Notes under the pieces: model-generated | The model's database searches: none | The model's input: the letters and a program-made list of their open reading frames with translations, nothing else | What the model was told of the DNA's origin: nothing | Translations under genes and position numbers: made by a program | Shown: piece after piece, positions 1-5,919 of the stretch | Numbering within the stretch: position 1 is the first letter of the stretch | Layout of the letters: each line of letters opens with the position of its first letter | Assembly (NCBI GenBank): GCA_003537755.1 | Contig: DPQS01000044.1 | Location: 23,730-32,201, forward strand | DNA: 8,472 nt | Direction: 5' to 3' | DNA from: Clostridiales bacterium | Lineage (GTDB): Bacteria; Bacillota; Clostridia; Christensenellales; CAG-314

Positions 1-1347
1 GCAGTAGCCCATGCCCGAGCGCAGTCCGCCGCACAACTGGTAGACGGTGTCGGCAACTTCGCCTTTGTATGCAATGCGTCCTTCTATTCCTTCGGGGACG
101 AGTTTTTTGTTTTCCGTCACGCCGCCCTGGAAGTAGCGGTCGGATGAGCCGCGGTTCATTGCGGCAAGCGAGCCCATACCTACGTACACCTTAAATCGGC
201 GTCCCTGGTAAATCACTTCCTCGCCGGGGGCTTCCTTGCAACCTGCCAGCAAACTGCCCAGCATTACGCAGTCGCCGCCTGCCGCAAGTGCCTTTACTAT
301 GTCGCCGCTGAACTTGATTCCGCCGTCGGCAATCACGCATGCGCCCAGTTTGTGGGCGACCTCTGCGCAGTCCATTACGGCGGTTATCTGAGGTACGCCT
401 ACGCCTGCAACCACGCGCGTGGTGCAAATGCTGCCCGGTCCTACGCCTACTTTGACGGTGTTTGCACCTGCCTTGATAAGGTCTTTCGCCGCTTCCGCCG
501 TCACGATGTTGCCTGCGATTATCTGTAAATCGGGGTGTGCCGCGCGGATTTTTGCAACGGTGTTCAGTATGCCTTGGCTGTGTCCGTGTGCGCTGTCCAC
601 GACGATTACGTCAACGCCGGCCTTCACAAGCGCGTCAACGCGTTCCGGCGTGTTTGCCGACACACCTACCGCCGCGCCGACACGCAGGCGACCCTGCTCG
701 TCCTTGCATGCGTTGGGGTAGTTGACGGCGTTGTCGATGTCTTTGCTTGTAATCAGTCCCTTGAGGTGTCCATGCTCGTCCACGATGGGCAACTTTTCGA
801 TGCGGTGTTGCCACAGTATGCGTTTGGCTTCGGCAAGCGACGTGCCCTGCGGCGCGGTTACAAGATTGCGCTTGGTCATCACTTCTTTTACAAGGGTGTC
901 GCCCTGCCCTACAAGATACTTCAGGTCGCGGTTGGTGATTATACCCTTAAGTATGCCGTTTTTGTCAACGACGGGCAAGCCGCTTATCTTGTAGCGTGCC
1001 AGCAGTTCTTCAGCATGTGCTATTGTGGCGTTGGGATCCAGCGTTATCGGGTCGGAAATCATTCCGCTTTCGTTGCGTTTTACCTTGTCTACCTGCGCGG
1101 CCTGACATTCGACGGACATATTTTTGTGAATGAAACCGATGCCGCCCTGTCGTGCAAGTGCGATTGCCATTTCCGCTTCGGTTACGGTGTCCATTGCCGC
1201 AGAAACAATCGGTACGTTAAGCGTGATTGTCGGGGTAAGTTTTGTTTTCAGACTGACGTTTGTCGGAAGTACGTCAGAGTGTTGCGGAATAAGTAACACG
1301 TCGTCAAAGGTAAGACCTTCGGCGATGATTTTGTCGCTGTGATCCAT
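1..1347 (-). CDS. guaB: IMP dehydrogenase (3' end outside window)
   Basis: This enzyme oxidises IMP to XMP with NAD+, the committed cytosolic step of guanine nucleotide synthesis. The 449 visible codons show the family's order: N-terminal barrel start (GLTFDDVLLIPQHS, residues 11-24), two CBS domains (about 94-147 and 155-206, the nucleotide-sensing Bateman module), then the rest of the barrel. The active-site loop GPGSICTTR carries the catalytic Cys308. The phosphate-binding DGG is at 341-343, and the mobile flap contains Arg404-Tyr405 (SSDRYFQ), the pair that activates water in the family. It ends in-frame at GGLRSGMGYC on the window edge; the usual length is about 485-490 residues, so roughly 35-40 are missing. 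The ATG at 1347 is preceded by AAGGAGG (1353-1359) with 5 bases of spacing. It appears to be transcribed alone from the promoter at 1387-1415. All expected catalytic residues seen are intact. Confidence 0.97.
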   Translation of the reverse strand, partial: MDHSDKIIAEGLTFDDVLLIPQHSDVLPTNVSLKTKLTPTITLNVPIVSAAMDTVTEAEMAIALARQGGIGFIHKNMSVECQAAQVDKVKRNESGMISDPITLDPNATIAHAEELLARYKISGLPVVDKNGILKGIITNRDLKYLVGQGDTLVKEVMTKRNLVTAPQGTSLAEAKRILWQHRIEKLPIVDEHGHLKGLITSKDIDNAVNYPNACKDEQGRLRVGAAVGVSANTPERVDALVKAGVDVIVVDSAHGHSQGILNTVAKIRAAHPDLQIIAGNIVTAEAAKDLIKAGANTVKVGVGPGSICTTRVVAGVGVPQITAVMDCAEVAHKLGACVIADGGIKFSGDIVKALAAGGDCVMLGSLLAGCKEAPGEEVIYQGRRFKVYVGMGSLAAMNRGSSDRYFQGGVTENKKLVPEGIEGRIAYKGEVADTVYQLCGGLRSGMGYC

Positions 1348-1386
1348 TCTGTCCTCCTTACAGCCGCATCGCGGATTTTTTTGTCG

Positions 1387-1415
1387 ATTATATCAAAAAG
1401 TTGTTGTTCGGGCAA
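1387..1415 (-). promoter_or_regulatory. guaB promoter
   Basis: On the minus strand, a -35 box TTGCCC (1415-1410) and a -10 box TATAAT (1392-1387) are separated by 17 bases. The -10 is preceded by TGA, making an extended -10. Transcription would start near 1380, leaving an untranslated leader of about 33 bases before the guaB ATG. That is too short for a purine riboswitch. Confidence 0.75.
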
Positions 1416-1541
1416 GGATTTTCGACAAGTTTTTGAAATTATTTGCTTTTGTGGCAGAATAGTGTTAGCTTTCCGAGCATTCCGCGTAAAAATCAGACTG
1501 TTGCCGATTGCGACAAAAACGCACGACGGCAGGCAAAACAC

Positions 1542-1570
1542 TTGAAAAACTTTGCCGTACATGCTATAAT
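1542..1570 (+). promoter_or_regulatory. Near-consensus promoter, long leader or small RNA
   Basis: TTGAAA (1542-1547), exactly 17 bases, then TATAAT (1565-1570), preceded by TGC (extended -10). Predicted start is near 1577. The next gene, the TetR regulator, begins 260 bases downstream, so this promoter either gives that gene an unusually long leader or drives a small RNA. Its quality rivals that of the tRNA promoter further along, which is unusual for a regulator gene. Confidence 0.7.
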
Positions 1571-1576
1571 TAAAGT

Positions 1577-1836
1577 ACTTTGATGCAAGCCGTCGTAATC
1601 GCGACCGCCGGTCGATTGAAAACGACGATATGCGACGGTTTGGCGCGGGCTTGAAGCGATATTACCAACTGCGTTGTCGGCAAAAATTAAACGGCGGTGC
1701 GGCATGTGTTTGTCGCAGGGTAAAATTGTTGCGGCAGTGTTGTCGGCAATGACAACGTAAAGCCTGACAATACGGTTTTTATAATTAAACACTAACGGAC
1801 GATTTTGTAACAAAAAAACAACAACGGTGTAAAAAA
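1577..1836 (+). other. Transcribed, foldable stretch before tetR-type gene
   Basis: This fills the guaB-tetR gap downstream of the 1542-1570 promoter; I see nothing in 1416-1541. CAAGCCGTCG (1586-1595) pairs with CGACGGTTTG (1633-1642) using one G-U, and encloses a smaller hairpin CGACC/GGTCG. Further on, GTTGTC (1739-1744) pairs perfectly with GACAAC (1751-1756). Alternatively GTTGTCGGC (1739-1747) pairs with GCCTGACAAT (1762-1771, one bulge), followed four bases later by a T5 run (1776-1780). These pairings exclude each other, as in an attenuator. GTTGTCGGCAA also occurs earlier (1673-1683). A 23-codon frame from ATG 1583 (MQAVVIATAGR...) lacks a ribosome binding site. I match it to no known RNA family: no tmRNA, SRP RNA or RNase P signature is present. 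A lone TATAAT at 1780-1785 has no fitting -35. Confidence 0.4.
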
Positions 1837-2532
1837 ATGATTACCAGACAGCAAGTAAAAGACCCTAAAAAACGTATTCTTATGGTGTGCGTACAGATGT
1901 TTATCGAGCGCGGTTTCAAGACAACCACGATGATGGACATTATTCATGCCGCGGACGTTTCGTCGGGCACGTTTCAGAATATTTTTCGCACCAAGGACGG
2001 CGTGCTGTACGAGTTGGTCAAGTTTATGTTCGACAATCAATTTGCAATGGCGCGGTCGACTGTCGGCAGCGGCGAAAACGTAAACCCTGTGGTGGTGTAT
2101 GCCGTCGAAACGGCCTTGCAGATTGCCATTACGGAACTTAACGAAAACCTGCGCGAAATTTATGTAGAAGCGTACACGCAACCGACCCTTGCCGAGTACA
2201 TTTATCAGCGCACTTCGACGGAACTTGCCGTGTTGTTCGGACATTTTAACCCTGATTGGTCGGAAAGCGACTTTTACGAAGCGGAAATCGGCAGTGCAGG
2301 CATGATGCGCGCGTATATGGCCCGCCCGTGCGACAAGTACTTTACCTTGCGCAAAAAAATCGAGCGTTTTCTGCAAATGTCGCTGGACATGTACCACGTG
2401 CCGCATGAGACACAACAATCGATTTTTGCAAAGCTGTCGGGCATCGACTTTGTGAATATGGCAAACTCGGTAATGAAAAAGTTGTTTGCCATGCTGGAAA
2501 TGACGTTTGAGTTTAAGTTTGAAAATGCGTGA
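1837..2532 (+). CDS. TetR/AcrR-family transcriptional regulator
   Basis: This is a predicted one-component DNA-binding repressor of 231 residues, a typical family length. Residues about 12-58 form the TetR helix-turn-helix: RILMVCVQMFIERGFKTTTM, then the recognition helix region ADVSSGTFQNIFRTKDGVLYELV, which matches the usual pattern of Gly-x-(Phe/Tyr)-x-x-(Phe/Tyr)-x-x-Lys-(Glu/Asp)-x-Leu. The remaining residues are helical and ligand-binding in the family; I cannot identify the ligand. ATG 1837 follows a run of A with no Shine-Dalgarno sequence. No other in-frame start exists back to the stop at 1786, and the next ATG (1882) would remove helix 1. Neighbours are divergent guaB and, 147 bases downstream on the same strand, an SGNH esterase that is a plausible target. 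Weak translation would suit a low-abundance repressor. Confidence 0.92.
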   Translation: MITRQQVKDPKKRILMVCVQMFIERGFKTTTMMDIIHAADVSSGTFQNIFRTKDGVLYELVKFMFDNQFAMARSTVGSGENVNPVVVYAVETALQIAITELNENLREIYVEAYTQPTLAEYIYQRTSTELAVLFGHFNPDWSESDFYEAEIGSAGMMRAYMARPCDKYFTLRKKIERFLQMSLDMYHVPHETQQSIFAKLSGIDFVNMANSVMKKLFAMLEMTFEFKFENA

Positions 2533-2552
2533 AGTAAGACGTGTACAGCCTG

Positions 2553-2574
2553 TATTTTTCGTGTAGCGAAAATA
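2553..2574. promoter_or_regulatory. Inverted repeat, possible operator
   Basis: TATTTTTCG (2553-2561) and CGAAAATA (2567-2574) are inverted arms (one extra T) around TGTAG. The repeat lies 20 bases after the TetR-type stop and just before a TTGACA at 2578-2583. It has no T-tract, so it is not an intrinsic terminator. It could be an operator ahead of the esterase gene. A second TTGACA sits at 2628-2633, but neither has a convincing -10; the best alternative, CTGACG (2594-2599) with TACTAA (2617-2622), is weak. Confidence 0.3.
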
Positions 2575-2679
2575 TGTTTGACAACAACAAAAACTGACGT
2601 TCTGTGCTGTTTGAAATACTAAAACTTTTGACAATGCCGAAAACGGTGATGGGTAAACCCCGAATAAAGGATAGAAAAA

Positions 2680-3345
2680 ATGAAATTGGATGGATTGAAA
2701 GCAATATTTTTGGGCGACAGCATTACGGAAGGCGTCGGCGCAAGCAGCATCGACAAGGTTTACTGGAAGCAACTTGCGGAAATGACGGGTATGAGTACCG
2801 TCGGTTACGGCGTTAGCGGCACGAGAATTGCACGACAGGAACAGGAAGGCTATGCGCCCGAGTGGAAACTTGACTTCAACTTGCGTGCAAAAGATATGGA
2901 CAAGGACGCGGATATTGTTGGCGTGTTCGGCGGAACAAACGACTACGGTCACGGCTTTGCGCCGATCGGTACAGCCGACGACGACACCGAGTGGACATTT
3001 TACGGTGCGCTCAATTGTCTGTTCAGGTACCTTATCGAAAATTATCCCGAGGCGTACATTTTTGTCATGACGCCCATTCATCGCACAAATGAGGACAGAG
3101 TGACGGGCGACGGTTACAAGCCGCCGATGTTGCCGCTGTCGGGTTATGTTGACATCATCAAAAAAGTCGCCCGCAAGTATTCGTTGCCCGTGTTGGATTT
3201 GTACGCCGAGTCCGGTATTTACCCCGATATTGAAGTGTCCAAGGACGCTTACACGGTGGACGGACTGCACCCCAACGACAAAGGTTATCGCCGTATTGCC
3301 ACCATGGTGAAAAACTTCCTTGAAACTCATTATTTCGGCAAGTAG
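2680..3345 (+). CDS. SGNH/GDSL-family hydrolase (esterase)
   Basis: This is a predicted cytosolic ester hydrolase of 221 residues; there is no signal peptide or membrane segment. The SGNH blocks are all present: block I GDSIT with nucleophile Ser14, block II Gly in GYGVSGT (about 42-48), block III GGTND with Asn87 for the oxyanion hole, and block V DGLHPND with Asp194 and His197 completing the triad. The family removes acyl groups from carbohydrates, lipids or thioesters; the sequence does not tell which. TPIHR (131-135) resembles a feature of bacterial carbohydrate-esterase relatives. ATG 2680 follows AAAGGA (2666-2671) with 8 bases of spacing. It sits behind the TetR-type gene and before a strong terminator, so it is either the second gene of that unit or has its own weak promoter in the 147-base gap. 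Confidence 0.95.
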   Translation: MKLDGLKAIFLGDSITEGVGASSIDKVYWKQLAEMTGMSTVGYGVSGTRIARQEQEGYAPEWKLDFNLRAKDMDKDADIVGVFGGTNDYGHGFAPIGTADDDTEWTFYGALNCLFRYLIENYPEAYIFVMTPIHRTNEDRVTGDGYKPPMLPLSGYVDIIKKVARKYSLPVLDLYAESGIYPDIEVSKDAYTVDGLHPNDKGYRRIATMVKNFLETHYFGK

Positions 3346-3378
3346 TGCGCTGTTCACGTGTTGAATTGACATAGAAAT

Positions 3379-3425
3379 AAAAACGCGAAAATCCGTATAC
3401 GTATGCGGAAATTCGCGTTTTTTTT
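3379..3425 (+). terminator. Bidirectional intrinsic terminator
   Basis: AAAAACGCGAA (3379-3389) pairs with TTCGCGTTTTT (3412-3422). Inside, CCGTATAC pairs with GTATGCGG (3393-3408). The plus strand then has an eight-T run and the minus strand a T5 run, so it can stop transcripts from both the esterase and the convergent lipoprotein gene. Confidence 0.9.
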
Positions 3426-3429
3426 GTTA

Positions 3430-3715
3430 TCTGCTGTTGTCGCACTTAATTGCGTCAATCGTCACACGCCGAGGCTTGACCGCTACCGCTTTACAGTCAG
3501 AAGCAGTCTGCGGCTGTAACTCTTATCGCGGTGCGCACGCCGTGGCACCCAAAATGCTTCGCCCCCGGAATCGGATTTTTCGCTTATTTGGTGCGTCGGC
3601 AAGCGAAAGTGTACCCACGGAGCGAGGCTTGTGCGGTTAGCGTCGCTTGCCCGTACTTACGGCTTCGCCGCGGGAAAGGACATACCGGACATTGATTGTG
3701 ATGTCAATGAGCCTT
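3430..3715. other. Gene-free interval rich in inverted repeats
   Basis: The short open frames here have no ribosome binding site or recognisable protein. The stretch holds many pairable segments. CGCTACCGC (3481-3489) pairs with GCGGTTAGCG (3633-3642) with one bulge and would close a domain. Within it, TTACAG/CTGTAA (3491-3496/3514-3519) has an inner CAGA/TCTG. GGTGC (3530-3534) pairs with GCACC (3545-3549) around CAC/GTG, yet the same GCACC can pair with GGTGC at 3590-3594. GGCAAGCGA (3598-3606) pairs with TCGCTTGCC (3643-3651), which would be a pseudoknot with the closing stem. CATTGA/TCAATG (3690-3695/3704-3709) is a further hairpin without a T-tract. CGAGGCTTG is repeated directly (3470-3478, 3623-3631). 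With no earlier terminator after the lipoprotein gene, it is probably transcribed as that message's 3' untranslated region. It could be a structured RNA, a dispersed repeat or decayed sequence. Confidence 0.45.
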
Positions 3716-3731
3716 ACGTATTTTTTGTATT

Positions 3732-4577
3732 TCAGCCAAGCATGGAACTGTCAAACTTCTTGTATTCGTCGGTGTTTTCGGGCAGTTTGACTTTGTCCTG
3801 TGTGGGACGGAGATCCAGCGACACGTTCAGCGTTTTTTCAATGGTGCTTTCCAGTTTGAAGCAAAGTTTACCGTCGTTTGTTTTGTACAGATACACTGTG
3901 AACGAGGTGCCGTCTATGGTCGCTTCTATTTTGTACTTGTTGTCGCCGTCAACGTACACCTTGGTGTTGGTGTCGGCAAGCGCAGTCTGCAACTCTTTTA
4001 CGAGATCGTCGAAATTGATTTCGTTCAGGTCAATCGACACGTCGGTAGATCCGGAGCCCTGCAGCTGGGACAGGTCTGCGTAGTACTTGCCGCTCATTTT
4101 CGTTCCGCCGTATTCCATGGCGATGTCAGCGTATGCTTTGTTTGTTGCAGTGTCTGCCCAGGCGGTACCGTTGAGGTCAAACAGCGTTTCGTCCTTGTTG
4201 GTTTCCGGGTTGAGCATTGTTACGTTTACTTTTGCGGTAAGTTGCATTGAGGCGTTTTTGCCGTCCGTCGTTACAAGTCCTTCGGCTGTACCGTCAACGT
4301 TGACTTTTGCGCCCTGCATTTGCGTCGTGCCCTTTACAACTACTGCCATGCGGTAACCGAGGGCGGCTGTTTTGCCGTCAGTGGTTGTGTTGTCGGTTGC
4401 AAGTTTTTGTACGTCGGTCTGAAGTTGCGCTACAGCTTTTTCGTCGGCAAGCGTGGTGTAGTTGCCTTCGTAGATGTTTTTGGACATGTCATCCGTGTTG
4501 TTGCATGCGACAAACAAAACTGCGGTTACCACGATCATTGTCGCAAGCACGGCTGCAAGTAGTTTTTTGCTTTTCAT
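3732..4577 (-). CDS. Secreted lipoprotein of unknown function
   Basis: This is a 281-residue protein that I do not recognise. It starts MKSKK, then a hydrophobic stretch (6-24) ending FVAC, a lipobox-like site with Phe at -3 and lipidated Cys25. It is therefore expected on the outer face of the membrane. The rest is polar and rich in Thr, Asp and Lys with many alternating beta-type segments (for example YRMAVVVKGTTQMQGAKVNV and KYKIEATIDGTSFTVYLYK). This loosely recalls LolA/LppX-like beta-sheet lipoproteins, but that is a guess. ATG 4577 is chosen because AAGGAG (4586-4591) lies 8 bases upstream and the signal peptide begins there. An in-frame GTG at 4649 would add 24 polar residues ahead of the signal. 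It is convergent with the esterase and divergent from tRNA-Gln. An Lgt-type enzyme that could lipidate such proteins lies about 0.5 kb away. Confidence 0.86.
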   Translation of the reverse strand: MKSKKLLAAVLATMIVVTAVLFVACNNTDDMSKNIYEGNYTTLADEKAVAQLQTDVQKLATDNTTTDGKTAALGYRMAVVVKGTTQMQGAKVNVDGTAEGLVTTDGKNASMQLTAKVNVTMLNPETNKDETLFDLNGTAWADTATNKAYADIAMEYGGTKMSGKYYADLSQLQGSGSTDVSIDLNEINFDDLVKELQTALADTNTKVYVDGDNKYKIEATIDGTSFTVYLYKTNDGKLCFKLESTIEKTLNVSLDLRPTQDKVKLPENTDEYKKFDSSMLG

Positions 4578-4675
4578 AAATTTCTCTCCTTCCTCGGCAA
4601 GGCAACATGAATGTGCCAATGCGAGATTTCGGTTTCTGTTTGCCGACACTATTGTAAAATTGATTAGTGATGGCT

Positions 4676-4759
4676 AAATTAACCCTATCCTTATTATATT
4701 ACAAATTCTGCCCGTTTGCAATATCTGCGCGAAAAATATTTAGCGGAAAATTAACCCTA
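4676..4759. repeat. 12-base direct repeat flanking the promoter
   Basis: AAATTAACCCTA occurs exactly at 4676-4687 and 4748-4759, 72 bases apart start to start. One copy covers the predicted lipoprotein start site; the other lies upstream of its -35 and 23 bases upstream of the tRNA -35. The placement suggests paired binding sites for one regulator, possibly by looping. The repeat is AT-rich, so chance is not excluded. Confidence 0.5.
4693..4721 (-). promoter_or_regulatory. Promoter of the lipoprotein gene
   Basis: On the minus strand, TTGCAA (4721-4716), 17 bases, then TATAAT (4698-4693). The start would be near 4686, giving a leader of about 109 bases. The promoter is bracketed by the two copies of a 12-base direct repeat. 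Confidence 0.72.
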
Positions 4760-4781
4760 AAAATTACCATATAAATTTTGT

Positions 4782-4810
4782 TTGACAATTGCAAACGAAG
4801 GGTATATAAT
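4782..4810 (+). promoter_or_regulatory. Perfect consensus promoter of tRNA-Gln
   Basis: TTGACA (4782-4787), 17 bases, TATAAT (4805-4810): both hexamers and the spacing match the sigma-A/sigma-70 consensus exactly. Transcription should begin near 4817, about five bases before the mature tRNA. Confidence 0.93.
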
Positions 4811-4821
4811 ATATGCGTTAT

Positions 4822-4896
4822 TGGGGTATCGCCAAGCGGTAAGGCAACGGATTCTGACTCCGTCACTCGCAGGTTCAAATCCTGCTACCCTAGCCA
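4822..4896 (+). tRNA. tRNA-Gln (anticodon CTG)
   Basis: The full cloverleaf is visible. The acceptor arm TGGGGTA (4822-4828) pairs with TACCCTA (4886-4892) with one G-U. The D-arm is GCC/GGC, and the anticodon stem ACGGA/TCCGT surrounds loop TTCTGAC with anticodon CTG, which reads CAG. The T-arm GCAGG/CCTGC has loop TTCAAAT. The discriminator is G4893 and CCA is encoded (4894-4896). The 5' TGGGGTA start is typical of bacterial tRNA-Gln. It is transcribed alone, with its own promoter and terminator. Confidence 0.97.
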
Positions 4897-4900
4897 CACG

Positions 4901-4935
4901 GCGGTCTGTAAGTTTTTGCAGACCGCTATTTTTTT
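4901..4935 (+). terminator. Terminator of the tRNA-Gln gene
   Basis: GCGGTCTG (4901-4908) pairs with CAGACCGC (4919-4926), extendable by three pairs including one G-U, and is followed by TA and seven T (4929-4935). It begins four bases after the encoded CCA. Confidence 0.93.
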
Positions 4936-5004
4936 GCTGTATACGAAAAATCCGTACTTCTTGCGCCGCAAAACTAATTTTTGATTATTTGGGCGGCTAT
5001 TGGG

Positions 5005-5033
5005 TTGTATTGTGCTGCGTTTTGTGTTACAAT
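5005..5033 (+). promoter_or_regulatory. Promoter of the lgt-CPBP operon
   Basis: TTGTAT (5005-5010), 17 bases, TACAAT (5028-5033), preceded by TGT as an extended -10. The start would be near 5040, about 67 bases before the chosen lgt ATG. The -35 is only a partial match. Confidence 0.6.
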
Positions 5034-5106
5034 CTAATCGGTAAAAGTTGCCGAGGCGACAAAAATGCCGCCAAAAAGGGCAATAAACGCAAATAAAGAG
5101 GTCAAA

Positions 5107-5919
5107 ATGCTTCCCGATGTAACATTCCTGTCGGTCGATTTGTACACATGGATGATAATACTTGGCGTGGTCGCCGCGGTGGTGGCGTTTCGCCTGCTGG
5201 GCGACAAGGTCGGCATTTCGGCAAAAGTGTTCAACTTCGCGCTTGCCATTGCCGTGTGTTGCGTGGTGGTCGGTTACGGCTCGGCAGTGTTGTTTCAGGC
5301 GTACTACCATTGGAAGGACACAGGCAAGTGGGTGTGGGACGCAGGCGCAACCTTTTACGGCGGTCTTATCGGCGCGGCGGTGGTTTTTCTTGCGGCGTAC
5401 TTCGGTATCGGACATTTTCTGTTCAAAAAAGACAAACGCCACATTGCCGAATTGGACAAAGTGGCGGCATGCGCTTTTCCGTCAATCGTGCTGGCACATT
5501 CTTTCGGGCGCATAGGGTGTCTGTTTGCGGGGTGCTGCTACGGCAAGTTGACGGACAGTTGGCTTGGAGTGACAATGCTTGTGCACGGCGAGTGGCAAAA
5601 GCGGCTCCCTACGCAACTGTTCGAAGCGATTTTTCTTGCGTTGTTGTTTGTCGCATTGGTGTACATGCTTGTCGGTAAAAAAAGCCTGTACACGCCGTCG
5701 GTGTACCTTATCGGGTACGGTGTGTGGCGTTTTGTCATCGAGTACGTGCGTGACGACGGCGAACGCGGCAGTTCCGGCATCAGTTGGCTTACCCCGTCGC
5801 AACTTACGGCGATAGTGCTTGTGCTTGTCGGCGTGGGCTTGATTTTCCTGTACAAATATTGGCTGCAAAAGGTGATACGCAATGTCTGTGACTCACAACA
5901 AAACCCGCTTGGCGAGTGA
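5107..5919 (+). CDS. lgt: Prolipoprotein diacylglyceryl transferase family protein
   Basis: Lgt is a polytopic membrane enzyme that moves diacylglycerol from phosphatidylglycerol to the lipobox cysteine of prolipoproteins, the first step of lipoprotein maturation. This 270-residue protein (normal length) has about seven hydrophobic segments. It carries the signature HSFGRIGCLFAGCCYG (131-146), where Arg135 corresponds to the essential Arg of the Lgt GR-G motif. The later RFVIEYVRDD (Arg208, Glu212, Arg215) fits the second conserved arginine region, followed by LTPSQL. The GCCYG variant differs from E. coli-type GNFINGE and is common in Lgt-like paralogues of Gram-positive bacteria, so it may be a second, specialised Lgt. 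ATG 5107 is chosen for AAAGAGG five bases upstream. ATG 5065 (GAGG upstream) would add 14 polar residues and is possible. It overlaps the next gene by 38 bases. Confidence 0.88.
   Translation: MLPDVTFLSVDLYTWMIILGVVAAVVAFRLLGDKVGISAKVFNFALAIAVCCVVVGYGSAVLFQAYYHWKDTGKWVWDAGATFYGGLIGAAVVFLAAYFGIGHFLFKKDKRHIAELDKVAACAFPSIVLAHSFGRIGCLFAGCCYGKLTDSWLGVTMLVHGEWQKRLPTQLFEAIFLALLFVALVYMLVGKKSLYTPSVYLIGYGVWRFVIEYVRDDGERGSSGISWLTPSQLTAIVLVLVGVGLIFLYKYWLQKVIRNVCDSQQNPLGE

Noticed and set aside
535..1296. 253-codon plus-strand frame
   Set aside because: It is antisense to guaB, which is unbroken from 1347 to the window edge with all catalytic motifs.
1583..1654. 23-codon frame from ATG 1583
   Set aside because: It has no ribosome binding site, lies only a few bases after the predicted start of transcription, and overlaps the strongest hairpin.
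1780..1785. TATAAT as a second promoter for the TetR gene
   Set aside because: No -35-like hexamer lies 16-18 bases upstream; it is more likely part of an AT-rich T-run.
2578..2656. Two TTGACA boxes before the esterase
   Set aside because: Neither has a -10 match at 16-18 bases, so no promoter was called.
1792..3372. 526-codon open frame on the minus strand
   Set aside because: It runs antisense through two genes with clear family motifs (TetR and SGNH). Its translation is rich in His, Arg and Cys with no domain, as expected of a codon-bias shadow.
3437..4083. Plus-strand frames in and beyond the convergent gap
   Set aside because: They have no ribosome binding sites or domains. One overlaps the folded interval and the other runs antisense to the lipoprotein gene.
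4578..4649. Longer start (GTG 4649) for the lipoprotein
   Set aside because: It would put 24 polar residues in front of a signal peptide. ATG 4577 has a well-spaced AAGGAG.
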